Part shown: positions 1-8,016 of the stretch, in pieces
How the letters are laid out: every line of letters starts with the position of its first letter
Position numbering within the stretch: position 1 is the first letter of the stretch
DNA from: Mycobacterium neglectum
GTDB lineage: Bacteria; Actinomycetota; Actinomycetes; Mycobacteriales; Mycobacteriaceae
Direction: 5' to 3'
Assembly: GCF_002591975.1 (NCBI RefSeq)
Contig: NZ_NVQE01000030.1
Coordinates: 1 to 64,000 of the forward strand
Length of the DNA stretch: 64,000 nucleotides
The notes under the pieces: generated by a model
Database searches by the model: none
Told to the model about the DNA's origin: nothing
What the model saw: only the letters and a program-made list of their open reading frames with translations
Program-made: the position numbers and the translations under genes

Positions 1-116
1 CCCTCCCGGGCCGCCCCGGCGATGCTGGTCATCGCCAGCCGGATCTCCTCCGGCAGCTCAGGCAACCCGGCGGCGTCGGTCGTGTCAGCGAGGCGAACAG
101 TAGGTACGGTCTTCAT
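1..116 (-). CDS. IS256-type transposase, N-terminal end only (cut by window edge)
   Basis: The first 38 codons of a minus-strand gene are visible and the rest lies left of the window. The end of the fragment, EIRLAMTSIAGAAREG, resembles the conserved start of mycobacterial IS256/mutator transposases, which cut and paste DNA with a DDE active site (that part is outside the window). ATG at 116 is preceded by a good ribosome site (AAGGAGTAAGG). It fits the island setting. The identification rests on a short N-terminal match recalled from the family, so it is moderately sure. Confidence 0.5.
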   Translation of the reverse strand, partial: MKTVPTVRLADTTDAAGLPELPEEIRLAMTSIAGAARE

Positions 117-305
117 GGCGGTCCCTTACTCCTTCTTCGAGGTGTACTTGGTCGTTCACCCGAAGACCTACCATCTGGCGGGCATCAGGTGAGGGACCGC
201 CACCTCAAATTCCACGAAGACCGGGACAACCTCTCTCTTGGTGTCACAGGTGCGAGTTCCCCGTCGCCAACGCGCTACACCACCTTGTTGTGAGGATGAG
301 CTCTG
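117..305. other. Non-coding flank of the transposase gene, possible IS end
   Basis: No convincing gene. The stretch near 186-225 (containing CAAATTCCACGAAGACCGGG) resembles the outer part of IS256-type elements, whose ends lie about 100 bases outside the transposase gene. The other end is not in the window, so the inverted repeat cannot be confirmed. Confidence 0.25.
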
Positions 306-602
306 ATGCGCGCGATAGCCCAAGCCGACGTTTCATTCGTGGCCACGGACGTCGGTCTGTGGATGTCGCTGCCGGCTTTCGGGCCTGCCCTCTTAGTGGC
401 CGGTGTCGTCATCTACGTAGCGCGCCGGGATCGGCGTAAGAATTCTGATCCAATTGACGGCGTCGAGCTTGCAGCCCAGGAAAGGAACGATCCGGAGTGC
501 CCGCCAAGATGCGCTGTGTGGGTGTCATGGCGTAGATGCACGTTAGCTTGGGTATGGACCCCCGCTGCCAGCGACACAAACTTGGGAGAACTGTGGTGTT
601 GA
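306..602 (+). CDS. Small hypothetical membrane protein upstream of the DsbA-like gene
   Basis: A 98-codon frame with one clear hydrophobic segment (about residues 18-40) followed by a basic RRDRR stretch, as in a single-pass membrane protein with a cytoplasmic tail. The first half looks like protein, but the Trp/Cys-rich second half does not, so the true C-terminus may have been lost by frameshift near residue 60. Its stop codon overlaps the start region of the downstream thiol-oxidoreductase gene, which suggests translational coupling. I do not recognise the family. Confidence 0.35.
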   Translation: MRAIAQADVSFVATDVGLWMSLPAFGPALLVAGVVIYVARRDRRKNSDPIDGVELAAQERNDPECPPRCAVWVSWRRCTLAWVWTPAASDTNLGELWC

Positions 603-1258
603 AGACCCGCGTCGGCCGGACAGTACTAACGTTCGCCGCAGCCGCTGTGCTGATCGCTGTTGCAGTTTTTGTTCTGGTCAACCGAACCGCGTCCGAAAAG
701 CCGGTCGAGGTGCCCGCAGACGCGGGTACTGCCCAGGTGGTTCGCGACAACAGCCACAGGATGAACGACAATCCGGACGCAGAGGTCACGTTCGTCGAAT
801 TCCTGGACTTCGAATGTGAGGGTTGTCTAGCCGCATATCCCATCGTCGAGCAATTGCGGGCAGACTACGGCGACCGGGTCGAATTCGTGTTGCGTTATTT
901 CCCTCTCCCGGGGCATTTCAATGCTGAACGGGCAGCGCGCGCGGTTGAGGCGGCCGCGCAGCAAGGACAGCTCGAACCGATGTATCACAAGATGTATGAG
1001 ACGCAGACCCAATGGGGCGAACAAAGAACACCGGCCGACGACGTATTCCGTGGCTTCGCCTCCGAATTGGGTCTCGACATGGCCGCGTTCGACGCGGCGT
1101 ACAACGATCCCGCGACATCGGAACGTATCCGACTCGATGTCAACGACGGCCAACAGCTCGGTGTTCAAGGCACACCAACGTTCTTCATCAATGGTGAGCA
1201 AGTACGGCTCCGAAATTCCGATGACCTGCGCAACGCAATCGAGAAGGCGTTGCGGTAA
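596..1258 (+). CDS. DsbA-family thioredoxin-fold protein, membrane anchored
   Basis: About 220 residues. An N-terminal signal anchor (residues about 9-28) places the rest outside the membrane. The thioredoxin-fold core follows with a CEGC redox motif (Cys74, Cys77 from this start) and the cis-proline loop QGTPTFFING (about 192-200), typical of DsbA/DsbG-like proteins that form or transfer disulfides in exported proteins. Start chosen at GTG 596 behind GGGAGAA at 584-590; an upstream ATG at 536 would add an unlikely N-terminus. It converges on the ATPase gene with an 11-base gap. A role in protecting exported thiols from metals is an inference from location only. Confidence 0.8.
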   Translation: MLKTRVGRTVLTFAAAAVLIAVAVFVLVNRTASEKPVEVPADAGTAQVVRDNSHRMNDNPDAEVTFVEFLDFECEGCLAAYPIVEQLRADYGDRVEFVLRYFPLPGHFNAERAARAVEAAAQQGQLEPMYHKMYETQTQWGEQRTPADDVFRGFASELGLDMAAFDAAYNDPATSERIRLDVNDGQQLGVQGTPTFFINGEQVRLRNSDDLRNAIEKALR

Positions 1259-1269
1259 CTGTCGTCGGC

Positions 1270-3234
1270 TCAGTGCGAGGCAGTCCCAACTGTGGTGTGC
1301 GGCACCGATGAGCCTTGAGGGGTATCGAGGGCCAATGTCTTGGTTCGACCGGCACGCACCCCGTTCGCGATGACGACGATCTCGGCTACTTCGTGGACTA
1401 ACACGACAGCAGCCAGACCGAGCACGCCGACCAACGCCAGGGGCACTAACGCGGCGATTATCGCCAGCGATAGCCCGACGTTTTGCAGCATGATCCGGCG
1501 AGCTCGGCGGGCATGGCGGAACGTCTCCGGGAGGTGCCGGAGGTCTTCACCCATCAACGCTACGTCGGCGGTCTCGATGGCCACGTCGGTGCCCATCGCG
1601 CCCATCGCGATACCGAGATCGGCGGTGGCCAGGGCGGGGGCGTCATTGACGCCGTCACCCACCATGGCGGTGGGGCGCTGGGCGCGAAGCTGTTCGATCA
1701 GCCGGGCTTTGTCTTCCGGGCGCAGCTCGGCGTGCACAGCGTCGATGCCGACGCCTTTGGCCAACGCTTGCGCTGTGGCTCTGTTGTCCCCGGTAAGCAT
1801 CGAGATGTGGTAGCCGTCACGACGCAGCTGGGCGACGACCTCGGCAGCCTCGGGCCGCAGTTCGTCGCGGACGGCGATCGCGCCGATCACCTTGCTGTCG
1901 ACTTCTACGAGGACCGCAGTGGCGCCGGCCTGCTGCATTCGCATCACGTCATCGTTCAACGGCCCAGCGTCGAGCCAGCCGGGGCGGCCCAGGCGAATGG
2001 CGTGTCCGTCGCGACGGCCGGTGAGTCCGGCGCCGGTGACCGCCTCAACGTCGGTGGCCGGGGTGATTGTGTCGGCGGCGGCCAGGATGGCCGCAGCTAG
2101 AGGATGCTCGCTGCGCGCCTCCACGGCGGCCGCTAGGTCCAGGACCTGTTCTCGGGTGGCGCCGTTGGTGGTGGCGACGTCGATGACGACGGGCCGATTG
2201 GCGGTCAGGGTTCCGGTCTTGTCGAGCGCGACTCCGCGCACCGCGCCCAGAGCCTCCAGCGCGGCACCGCCCTTCACCAGAGCGCCGAGTCGGCTGGCGG
2301 CACCGATCGCGGCGACGACCGTGACCGGTACCGCGATCGCCAAAGCGCATGGCGACGCGGCCACCAGCACGACAAGGGCACGCTCAATCCATGTGGTGGG
2401 ATCGCCGAAGACGCTGCCTACCACCGCGATCAGTGTCGCAGCGATCATGATCCCTGGAACCAGTGGGCGCGCGATGTGGTCGGCCAGCCGCTGGGAGGCG
2501 CCCTTCCGAGATTGTTCAGCCTCGACGATCCTCACAATGCGGGCTAACGAGTTGTCCTCGGCGGTGCTGGTGACCTCGATCTCCAACACACCGGCACCAT
2601 TGATCGACCCGGCGAACACCTCGTCGCCGGGTCCTGCTTCGACCGGAACTGACTCACCGGTGATCGTCGACGTGTCCAACGCCGTGCGTCCTTCGCGGAT
2701 GACCCCATCAGTGGCGATCCGCTCACCGGATTTGACCAGCATGCGGTCACCAACCTGCAATTCGCTTGGGGCGACAATCATTTCGGTTCCATCGCGCAGC
2801 ACAGTGGCCTCATCGGGTACCAGTGAGAGAAGTGCCCGCAGTCCGCGGCGGGTGCGGGCAATCGAGTATTCCTCCAGGCCCTCACTGATGGAGAATAAGA
2901 ATGCCAGCATCGCGGCTTCGCCGACTTCGCCGAGGATCACCGCGCCGACGGCGGCGATGGTCATTAGCGTTCCGACGCCGATCTTGCCCGCGGTGAGCCG
3001 TTTGAGCGCGGAGGGGACGAAGGTGTACGCCCCCACAGCCAGCGCTACGGCCTCCAGTGTGAGCACCACCGGCCGCGCCGCGTCGGTCCAGCCGGCGATG
3101 AGTGCAGCCAACAAGAAGGCTCCAGAAACCGCTGCCAGACGCAGTTCGCTTATCTCCCAGAGCCGTTCGGGCTCACGGTCATCGCCGTGCTCGGTGTCGT
3201 TTGGTTTATCGTGGCCGCAGCATACGTCACTCAT
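1270..3234 (-). CDS. ctpG: Heavy-metal P1B-type ATPase, CtpG-like
   Basis: 654 residues. Exports (or possibly imports) soft metal ions across the membrane at the cost of ATP. Visible motifs in order: short Cys-Cys N-terminus (residues 5-6) rather than a full metal-binding domain; TGES of the actuator domain (192-195); SPC transmembrane metal motif (294-296, where many relatives have CPC or APC); DKTGT with the phosphorylated Asp (338-342); HP of the nucleotide domain (377-378); TGDN (481-484); GDGVND (526-531); and a last-helix HEVAE. The sequence closely resembles M. tuberculosis CtpG as I recall it, minus most of its N-terminal extension. It is the second gene of a repressor-ATPase operon with a 4-base overlap. 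Cadmium/lead-type substrates are likely but not proven by sequence. Confidence 0.9.
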   Translation of the reverse strand: MSDVCCGHDKPNDTEHGDDREPERLWEISELRLAAVSGAFLLAALIAGWTDAARPVVLTLEAVALAVGAYTFVPSALKRLTAGKIGVGTLMTIAAVGAVILGEVGEAAMLAFLFSISEGLEEYSIARTRRGLRALLSLVPDEATVLRDGTEMIVAPSELQVGDRMLVKSGERIATDGVIREGRTALDTSTITGESVPVEAGPGDEVFAGSINGAGVLEIEVTSTAEDNSLARIVRIVEAEQSRKGASQRLADHIARPLVPGIMIAATLIAVVGSVFGDPTTWIERALVVLVAASPCALAIAVPVTVVAAIGAASRLGALVKGGAALEALGAVRGVALDKTGTLTANRPVVIDVATTNGATREQVLDLAAAVEARSEHPLAAAILAAADTITPATDVEAVTGAGLTGRRDGHAIRLGRPGWLDAGPLNDDVMRMQQAGATAVLVEVDSKVIGAIAVRDELRPEAAEVVAQLRRDGYHISMLTGDNRATAQALAKGVGIDAVHAELRPEDKARLIEQLRAQRPTAMVGDGVNDAPALATADLGIAMGAMGTDVAIETADVALMGEDLRHLPETFRHARRARRIMLQNVGLSLAIIAALVPLALVGVLGLAAVVLVHEVAEIVVIANGVRAGRTKTLALDTPQGSSVPHTTVGTASH

Positions 3235-3623
3235 CGGGCTGATGCCTTTGCGCTGTCAGTCGCTGCGCGGGGGCGGGTTCCATAATTGGGGCACAGCGCC
3301 ACCTTGTTGCCGGTTGCGCTCAGCAGCGTCTCAGCCGATGACAGTAAATCCATAAGCTCTGGGCGAGCCAATGAGTAGAACATCTGTCGCCCCTCTGGAC
3401 GACCTGCAACTAGGCCGCAGTCGCGCAGGCATGCCAGGTGCGCTGACACAGTGGACTGCGCAGCGCCCACCAGGCTAGTCAGATCGACCACTCGGGCTTC
3501 GCCTTCCGTGAGTCGATGAAGAATCGCCAGTCGCGTCGGATCGGACAGGCTGTGAAACAACGCCACCGCCGGTGCGAGATCTGAGCTAGGTCGTGTTGAG
3601 GGTCCACGGGTTGTCATCGCCAT
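3231..3623 (-). CDS. ArsR/SmtB-family metal-sensing repressor, CmtR-like
   Basis: 130 residues with a winged helix-turn-helix. Such repressors sit on the operator of their own operon and leave when metal binds. The pair CLRDC (Cys65, Cys69) lies in the recognition region and a third cysteine (Cys111, ALCPNYG) near the C-terminus; this is the arrangement used by CmtR for cadmium/lead sensing. ATG 3623 was chosen because an upstream ATG at 3650 adds nine residues not expected for the family. Its stop overlaps the ATPase start by four bases (ATGA), so the two are co-translated. Good match to the CmtR-CtpG pair known in M. tuberculosis. Confidence 0.85.
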   Translation of the reverse strand: MAMTTRGPSTRPSSDLAPAVALFHSLSDPTRLAILHRLTEGEARVVDLTSLVGAAQSTVSAHLACLRDCGLVAGRPEGRQMFYSLARPELMDLLSSAETLLSATGNKVALCPNYGTRPRAATDSAKASAR

Positions 3624-3706
3624 ACAACGATGATAGCGTACCCAGTACATTAATCGTCAAATGGCGATCATATCGTTCAGGGGCGTTGATTTGTGGAGGT
3701 GTCGGA
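3624..3706. promoter_or_regulatory. Divergent promoter region with candidate ArsR-type operator
   Basis: The 83-base gap separates the repressor-ATPase operon from the cyclase-led operon on the other strand. It contains an exact short palindrome CGAT-CAT-ATCG at 3665-3675 and related ACGATGAT and AATCGT words at 3628-3656, a plausible repressor binding zone able to control both directions. No footprint data; the assignment is inferred from position. Confidence 0.3.
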
Positions 3707-4467
3707 ATGATGGAGTTCCAGCTGGACGCCTCGTTGGACCACGACCACACGATCACGAACGACTATGCAGCGGTCGCCTTTGTCGACTTGTCCGGATTCA
3801 CCGCACTAACTGAGGTCCACGGCGATCGTCACGCGGCCCAACTGGCCGAAGCGTTCGCCGATCTCACTAGGGTCGCCCTCGGCGAAAGCGACCGGCTTAT
3901 CAAGACGATTGGCGACGCCGTACTGGTTACCTCGCCGACTCCGCGCTCCGTCCTCGAACTCATCGGCCGCATCACCGATGCCACCCGCCGCGCAGACGGA
4001 TTCCCGGTGCTGCGCGCCGGAATTCACTACGGACCAATCGTTGCGTTGCGCGACGACGTCTACGGCAACACAGTGAACATCGCATCACGGCTGGCCGCTT
4101 CGGCTGGCCCTGCACAAGTCTTGGCTGCCCGGCCGGTCGCCGACTCGCCAGCAGCGCAGGCCTTGTCGTCACCAGCCTCGGCTTGGTGAGCCTGCGCAAT
4201 CTCGGCGAACCACTGGCCGTGTTCAGCATTGACCTCGGGCTTGGTTGCCCATGCAGCCATGTCGATCCGGTCTGCCGAATGCACCTGAGCGACGACAGCA
4301 TCACATCCACGGTCAGCCATGAAGGCTTCCGGTATCGGTTCTGCTCCTCCGCGTGTGCACAACGCTTCAAGGTCCAGCCTGACCGATTCCTCCACACCGC
4401 AGCATGTTCTGGCGATGTACCCTCCTTCGGCCCGCTCAGCGGAATCCATGCGGGACGCAGTCAGTGA
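3707..4467 (+). pseudogene. Class III nucleotidyl cyclase fused to a YHS metal-binding domain, broken by a frameshift
   Basis: The first frame (3707-4189) holds a class III cyclase catalytic domain: metal ligands Asp27 (FVDLSGF) and Asp71 (KTIGDAVLV), and the Asn125/Arg129 pair in GNTVNIASR. It would make cyclic AMP or GMP. About 140 codons in, the frame drifts into a stop, while the next frame continues the expected sequence (LVVTSLGLVSLRNLGEP) and then a YHS domain (CPCSHVDPVCRM, FRYRFCSSACAQRF), a small Cys-rich heavy-metal domain. The shift lies between about 4110 and 4160. ATG 3707 follows GGAGG at 3695-3699. Relatives carry both domains in one chain as I recall. A sequencing error is possible; if so this is one intact gene. 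Confidence 0.65.
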
Positions 4468-5132
4468 TGGCCATCGCGGTGTTCGCGCTATTCGCGGCCA
4501 ATATCCTGGTGGTCGGTGCGGGACGTAGACGCATCCAGTTGCGCCGTACCGGTGACAGCGGCAATCGGCGCACCTGGCGACCGGACGGCTCATTGGAGTG
4601 GTGGGCACTCGCCGGTACAGATCTCGGCTACATCACCGTTGGTCTGGCCGCACCACTGGCTGCGCTCGTAGGCTTGGCCGTCCTCCCACCTCTGGACAAC
4701 GTCATCCTGCGCGGAACTGGTGTCGTGCTCGCGGTGCTCGGCCTGGTTCTCACCCTTACCGCTCAGCTGTCGCTGGGCGCATCGTGGCGCATCGGTATTG
4801 ATGCGGCAGAACGCTCCGACCTTGTCACCGCTGGTGTCTACCGGGTGGCGCGCAACCCGATCTTTGCCGCGGTGATCATCACGTTCGCGGGTATGGCGAT
4901 CATGCTGCCCAACCTCGTGGCGGTCGCCGGCGTGCTGATCATCGTGATCGGCATCAAAGTGCAGGTGCGTCTCGCGGAAGAGCCCTATCTACGTCGTGTT
5001 CACGGTGCGGCCTACCTCGCCTTTGCGTCTCGCGTCGGCCGCTTCATACCGGGGGTAGGTCGACTCCAATCTCAGCGTGATTATCGATATGGCCACGCGG
5101 AGCAACGCTGTCCGAGGAAGGAGCCCTCATGA
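4467..5132 (+). CDS. Isoprenylcysteine carboxyl methyltransferase-like membrane protein
   Basis: About 221 residues with four or more hydrophobic helices and the C-terminal signature GVYRVARNPIF followed later by an acidic EEPYLRRVHG segment, the AdoMet-binding pattern of the ICMT/PEMT family of integral-membrane methyltransferases. In bacteria the substrate is usually unknown. ATG 4467 shares its A with the stop of the preceding gene (TGATG), so it is coupled to the cyclase-YHS frame, and its own stop overlaps the DUF3703 start by four bases. Location next to metal genes suggests a stress function; that is inference. Confidence 0.75.
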   Translation: MAIAVFALFAANILVVGAGRRRIQLRRTGDSGNRRTWRPDGSLEWWALAGTDLGYITVGLAAPLAALVGLAVLPPLDNVILRGTGVVLAVLGLVLTLTAQLSLGASWRIGIDAAERSDLVTAGVYRVARNPIFAAVIITFAGMAIMLPNLVAVAGVLIIVIGIKVQVRLAEEPYLRRVHGAAYLAFASRVGRFIPGVGRLQSQRDYRYGHAEQRCPRKEPS

Positions 5133-5470
5133 GCCGCCTGCAACCACATGCGCGATCCATTGACCTTCGCGAGATGGGCGCGGCGAAAGCCGCTGGTTTG
5201 TCCGAAGAACGCTGGCGCCATCTGGAGCGTGCACACATTGTATCTCAGTCAGACCCCTGGTTGCACACTCGCAACCACGCCGCGATGCTGGCTCTCGCAC
5301 TACGCCAGCATGACCGTCGCGAAGCCCTCGGCCAAGTCCTCCGCCTTATCGTCGCCGCACCCGGGTCGTTGAGCGGCCGCTACCCACACGGAAATACGGG
5401 TCGCGTAGCTACCGGGCTGATGACCCCGATGCCGATGCCGCCCGACCTGGCCTCGGAACTATCGAAGTAA
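5129..5470 (+). CDS. DUF3703-family protein
   Basis: 113 residues, soluble, no signal. Conserved family features are visible: HLERAHIVSQ, a histidine-rich HTRNHAAMLALALR helix, and GRYPHGNTGR followed by a Pro-rich PMPMPPDL tail. The function of DUF3703 is unknown; in other actinobacteria and proteobacteria it is recalled next to metal-efflux genes. ATGA overlap with the upstream membrane methyltransferase gene places it in the same operon. Confidence 0.75.
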   Translation: MSRLQPHARSIDLREMGAAKAAGLSEERWRHLERAHIVSQSDPWLHTRNHAAMLALALRQHDRREALGQVLRLIVAAPGSLSGRYPHGNTGRVATGLMTPMPMPPDLASELSK

Positions 5471-5526
5471 CAGGCTCGCACGGCGCAGGTATACCAGCGG
5501 GACATGCGAAAGTTTCCGCGCGTGCC

Positions 5527-6076
5527 GTGGTATTTGCCATGGGCTTGAGCGCGCTAACGTTCCTGTTGGGCTACACCGCGTTGGGCGCTCTGACGATTCA
5601 CGGCGGGATTCGTTGGTGGATTGGTGTTGTGGCTGGTGCTGCCCGCCCGCGGAGAATGGCGCGACATCAGCGCCCCTTACTGAATCGCCTTGATCTTGTT
5701 CGCGCTGCACCGCGTGGAGGAGAAGCAGATGGGCTTCTTTGCCTACCTCTCCGATGTCACCGGTATCCGCACACCGGAAGTCACCGCTGTACCTATCATC
5801 GCGCTGGTAGGGCTCTCGGTTGATGCGTGGTTATTAATGCCGGTCTTGATGGCGCGATCCCAGCCGTTCGGTCGTTATTTGGCGTGGACGTTCTTCGCGT
5901 CGATGGGCATCACGGAGTTGGCGCATTTTCTTGTCTTCCCGTGGCTTAACGAATCAGTTGTCGCCTACGTACCGGGCATGTGGTCCGTACTGGCGCTCGC
6001 GCCCGTCGCGTGGTGGGGTATGGCCCGACTGGCCTCCGGCCGCGCGCCTTCGAAATCCGCGGCGCGACACGCATAA
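5527..6076 (+). pseudogene. HxxEE-type membrane protein, disrupted by a frameshift and a TGA stop
   Basis: The C-terminal part (frame from 5690) has LHRVEEKQMGFF, matching the HxxEE motif, three hydrophobic helices and GITELAHFLVFPW. The same frame upstream reads LWLVLPARGEWRDISAPY, then an in-frame TGA at 5681-5683, then IALILFALHRVEE, so one stop splits a continuous protein. The N-terminal helix (ALTFLLGYTALGAL) lies in another frame from 5527, which implies a second lesion near 5590. The function of HxxEE proteins is not established. The downstream part could be read separately from a TTG near 5690, but no good ribosome site is seen. Confidence 0.5.
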
Positions 6077-6185
6077 CGATCCGCGCTCGAAAGGCATTAC
6101 GGGTGGCGCCTTGTGCTACAAACGACCAACGTAGGCGGACCGTAGATGACTCGCGCGGATAACCCGACGAAAGTGGAGCAGAGCA

Positions 6186-7007
6186 ATGTATGCACGTGCC
6201 CTGGCTGCCCTTTCGCTCATCGTCGCGCTACTCGTCGGGGTTGGGGAAGCTCTGCCTGCAGCGCGCGCTGCGTGCGGCGCTTCGGATTCGCAATGTGATT
6301 TGCGTCAGCGCATCTCGGCCGCGGACCAATACTTGCAAACCCAACCCGGGACCGTCGGTTTTGTGCTGCGGGATCGTGCAACGGGCGCAAAGTACCGAAA
6401 CGCGAACGCCGCAACGCCGATCTGGACAGCGTCAACGATCAAACTCGCGATGGTCGCCGACCTGTTGACTCGCGAACGGGCTGGCGCGCTACGGCTCGGC
6501 GATGAAGATCGGCGCCTCATGGTTGCGATGTTGCGAAGCTCTGACAACGCAGCCGCGGACACGCTGTGGTCGCGCCATGGCGGAACAGCTCAGGCATTCA
6601 ACGCGAACTTTCCGCGCTACGGCATGCCAAATGTGCGCCCGCAGCCGGGATTCGGCGATGTCTTTCCGTACTGGGGCTTCCAGAAAGCCAGCGCCGATGA
6701 CTTCGACGGACTCATGAACTATGTGTTGACCGGTCTGCCGCGAAACGATGCGGCGGCGGTGGTTGCAGAAATGCAGCGCGTCGACAGCGAGCAGCAGTGG
6801 GGCGTCTGGGGTGCGGGTTCTGCGATGACACCGGGTAATAAGAACGGATGGTCGCAGGAACAGGGTGGCTGGGTCGTCAACAGTGTCGGCTTTGCAGGAC
6901 CCCAGCAGCGCTACACGCTCGCGATCATGAACTCCCTCGACGGACAGGGTGGCTATGACGAGGGTGTGCAGACGACGACGCGGCTTGCTCAGATACTCCT
7001 CGGTTAG
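6186..7007 (+). CDS. Secreted class A beta-lactamase-like serine hydrolase
   Basis: 273 residues. An N-terminal signal peptide (about 1-28, ending near AARA) exports it. The serine beta-lactamase/transpeptidase motifs are present: STIK (Ser83, Lys86), SDN (119-121) and KNG (219-221) in place of the usual KTG. The catalytic Glu loop of true beta-lactamases is not evident, so it may be a penicillin-binding-like or inactive relative, similar to LppW-type proteins of mycobacteria. ATG 6186 follows GTGGAGCAGAGCA. It closes the accessory operon region, about 110 bases behind the broken membrane gene. Confidence 0.75.
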   Translation: MYARALAALSLIVALLVGVGEALPAARAACGASDSQCDLRQRISAADQYLQTQPGTVGFVLRDRATGAKYRNANAATPIWTASTIKLAMVADLLTRERAGALRLGDEDRRLMVAMLRSSDNAAADTLWSRHGGTAQAFNANFPRYGMPNVRPQPGFGDVFPYWGFQKASADDFDGLMNYVLTGLPRNDAAAVVAEMQRVDSEQQWGVWGAGSAMTPGNKNGWSQEQGGWVVNSVGFAGPQQRYTLAIMNSLDGQGGYDEGVQTTTRLAQILLG

Positions 7008-7145
7008 CACTTGAGCTGCCTCGGTATCAGCTCAGTCCCGTACAGTCCCGAAATCCGCTCACCTGTTCGGTTGACGAGCTTTTCCCATACCCGAGTGCTG
7101 GCGTCACTGCTCTGCGGCCGCAAGGTTGCCGGTGACACACCTTGC

Positions 7146-7540
7146 CTAGCTGATCGCCTTGCGAGCGACGAGGCGCTCAACGAGGCCGAGCTTGAACCGC
7201 TGTGCTTGCCCAACCTCGAATCCAGCCGAGGGGACTTCGTTGACTGGTCGGCGCAGGAAGTGTTCGCCTCCGAGGGGGACTGTGAAAACCTCAAGTACTC
7301 GCTGCACGCCGCGCGCGATCCGTGAAGTGCTCGCGACGTGGTCGACGATGATCAGCCGCCCGCCAGGTCGCAGCACCCGAGCCATTTCACCAATGGCCTG
7401 TATGTGATCGGGGATGGCACAGACGCCGAAGGTGCATACGACCGTGTCGAACGCGTCGTCGTCGAAAGGTAGGGTGGCGTCGCGGGGCAGGTCGAGGCGT
7501 TTGACGGATGCGCATCGGCTTGCTGCAGGGTGACAGTTTG
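7146..7540 (-). pseudogene. AdoMet-dependent methyltransferase, C-terminal remnant
   Basis: Reading the minus strand from about 7540 gives RLDLPRDATLPFDDDAFDTV, then GEMARVLRPGGRLIIVDH and a tail ending at the TAG at 7146-7148. This is the second half of a class I methyltransferase of the UbiE/arsenite-methyltransferase type. The glycine-rich AdoMet motif that should lie upstream is missing, and sequence beyond about 7540 belongs to another gene remnant. The gene was truncated by a rearrangement. The 140 bases to its right end (7008-7145) hold nothing recognisable. Confidence 0.6.
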
Positions 7541-7552
7541 TGGCGCCTGCAC

Positions 7553-7832
7553 ATCGATCCGGGGTGGAGGACGGTTTCTATGCCGCTCGATCAAGTCCTC
7601 GACGTCAGCGTGTGTCAGCCGCCACGTTCGAGCCACGCGATACCCGGATTAACTCGCCGCGGTTCAATCGGTGTGATAGCCAACGAGCGCCGTTCGTCAT
7701 ATCTGGCGGCAGTACCATCGCCGCCACCTCTTCGAGCGAGAACGTCTTGATATCGAGTTTGTCGTCGGTTATGACTAACGCTCTGGCTTGCAGCTGCACC
7801 TCGGGGGACGGCGAGGCGACTAAACGGACCAA
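7553..7832 (-). pseudogene. Excisionase-like helix-turn-helix protein, frameshifted
   Basis: The upstream frame reads KTFSLEEVAAMVLPPDM and GARWLSHRLNRGEL, the first part of the small MerR/excisionase-type DNA-binding fold found in mycobacterial plasmids and phages. After RGELI it runs into a stop, while the +1 frame continues the expected GYRVARTWRLTHADVEDL. A single extra base near 7640-7650 explains this. The end runs straight into the truncated methyltransferase, so both are parts of one scar. The start codon is unclear. Confidence 0.5.
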
Positions 7833-8016
7833 ACGGCGAACGAGGTCGACGCGCGCTAACCTACCGGTAACCCTGCATATTTGGATCCGTCGTATTAGGG
7901 CGTCAGCGCATGTCTACGAGCTCGCGGCGGAGTCATCGTTCAGGGGCCGGGTAGTGGCTCAGCGCAGGTCGATCGCGGATAACTCATTGAGAACCGTGTT
8001 CGGCAACCCCTAGTTG

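Noticed and set aside
536..595. Upstream ATG start for the DsbA-like gene
   Set aside because: Adds about 20 residues unlike a signal anchor; GTG 596 has the better ribosome site.
1892..3355. 487-codon plus-strand frame
   Set aside because: Antisense shadow of the CtpG-like ATPase; Ser/Thr/Ala/Arg-rich text without family features.
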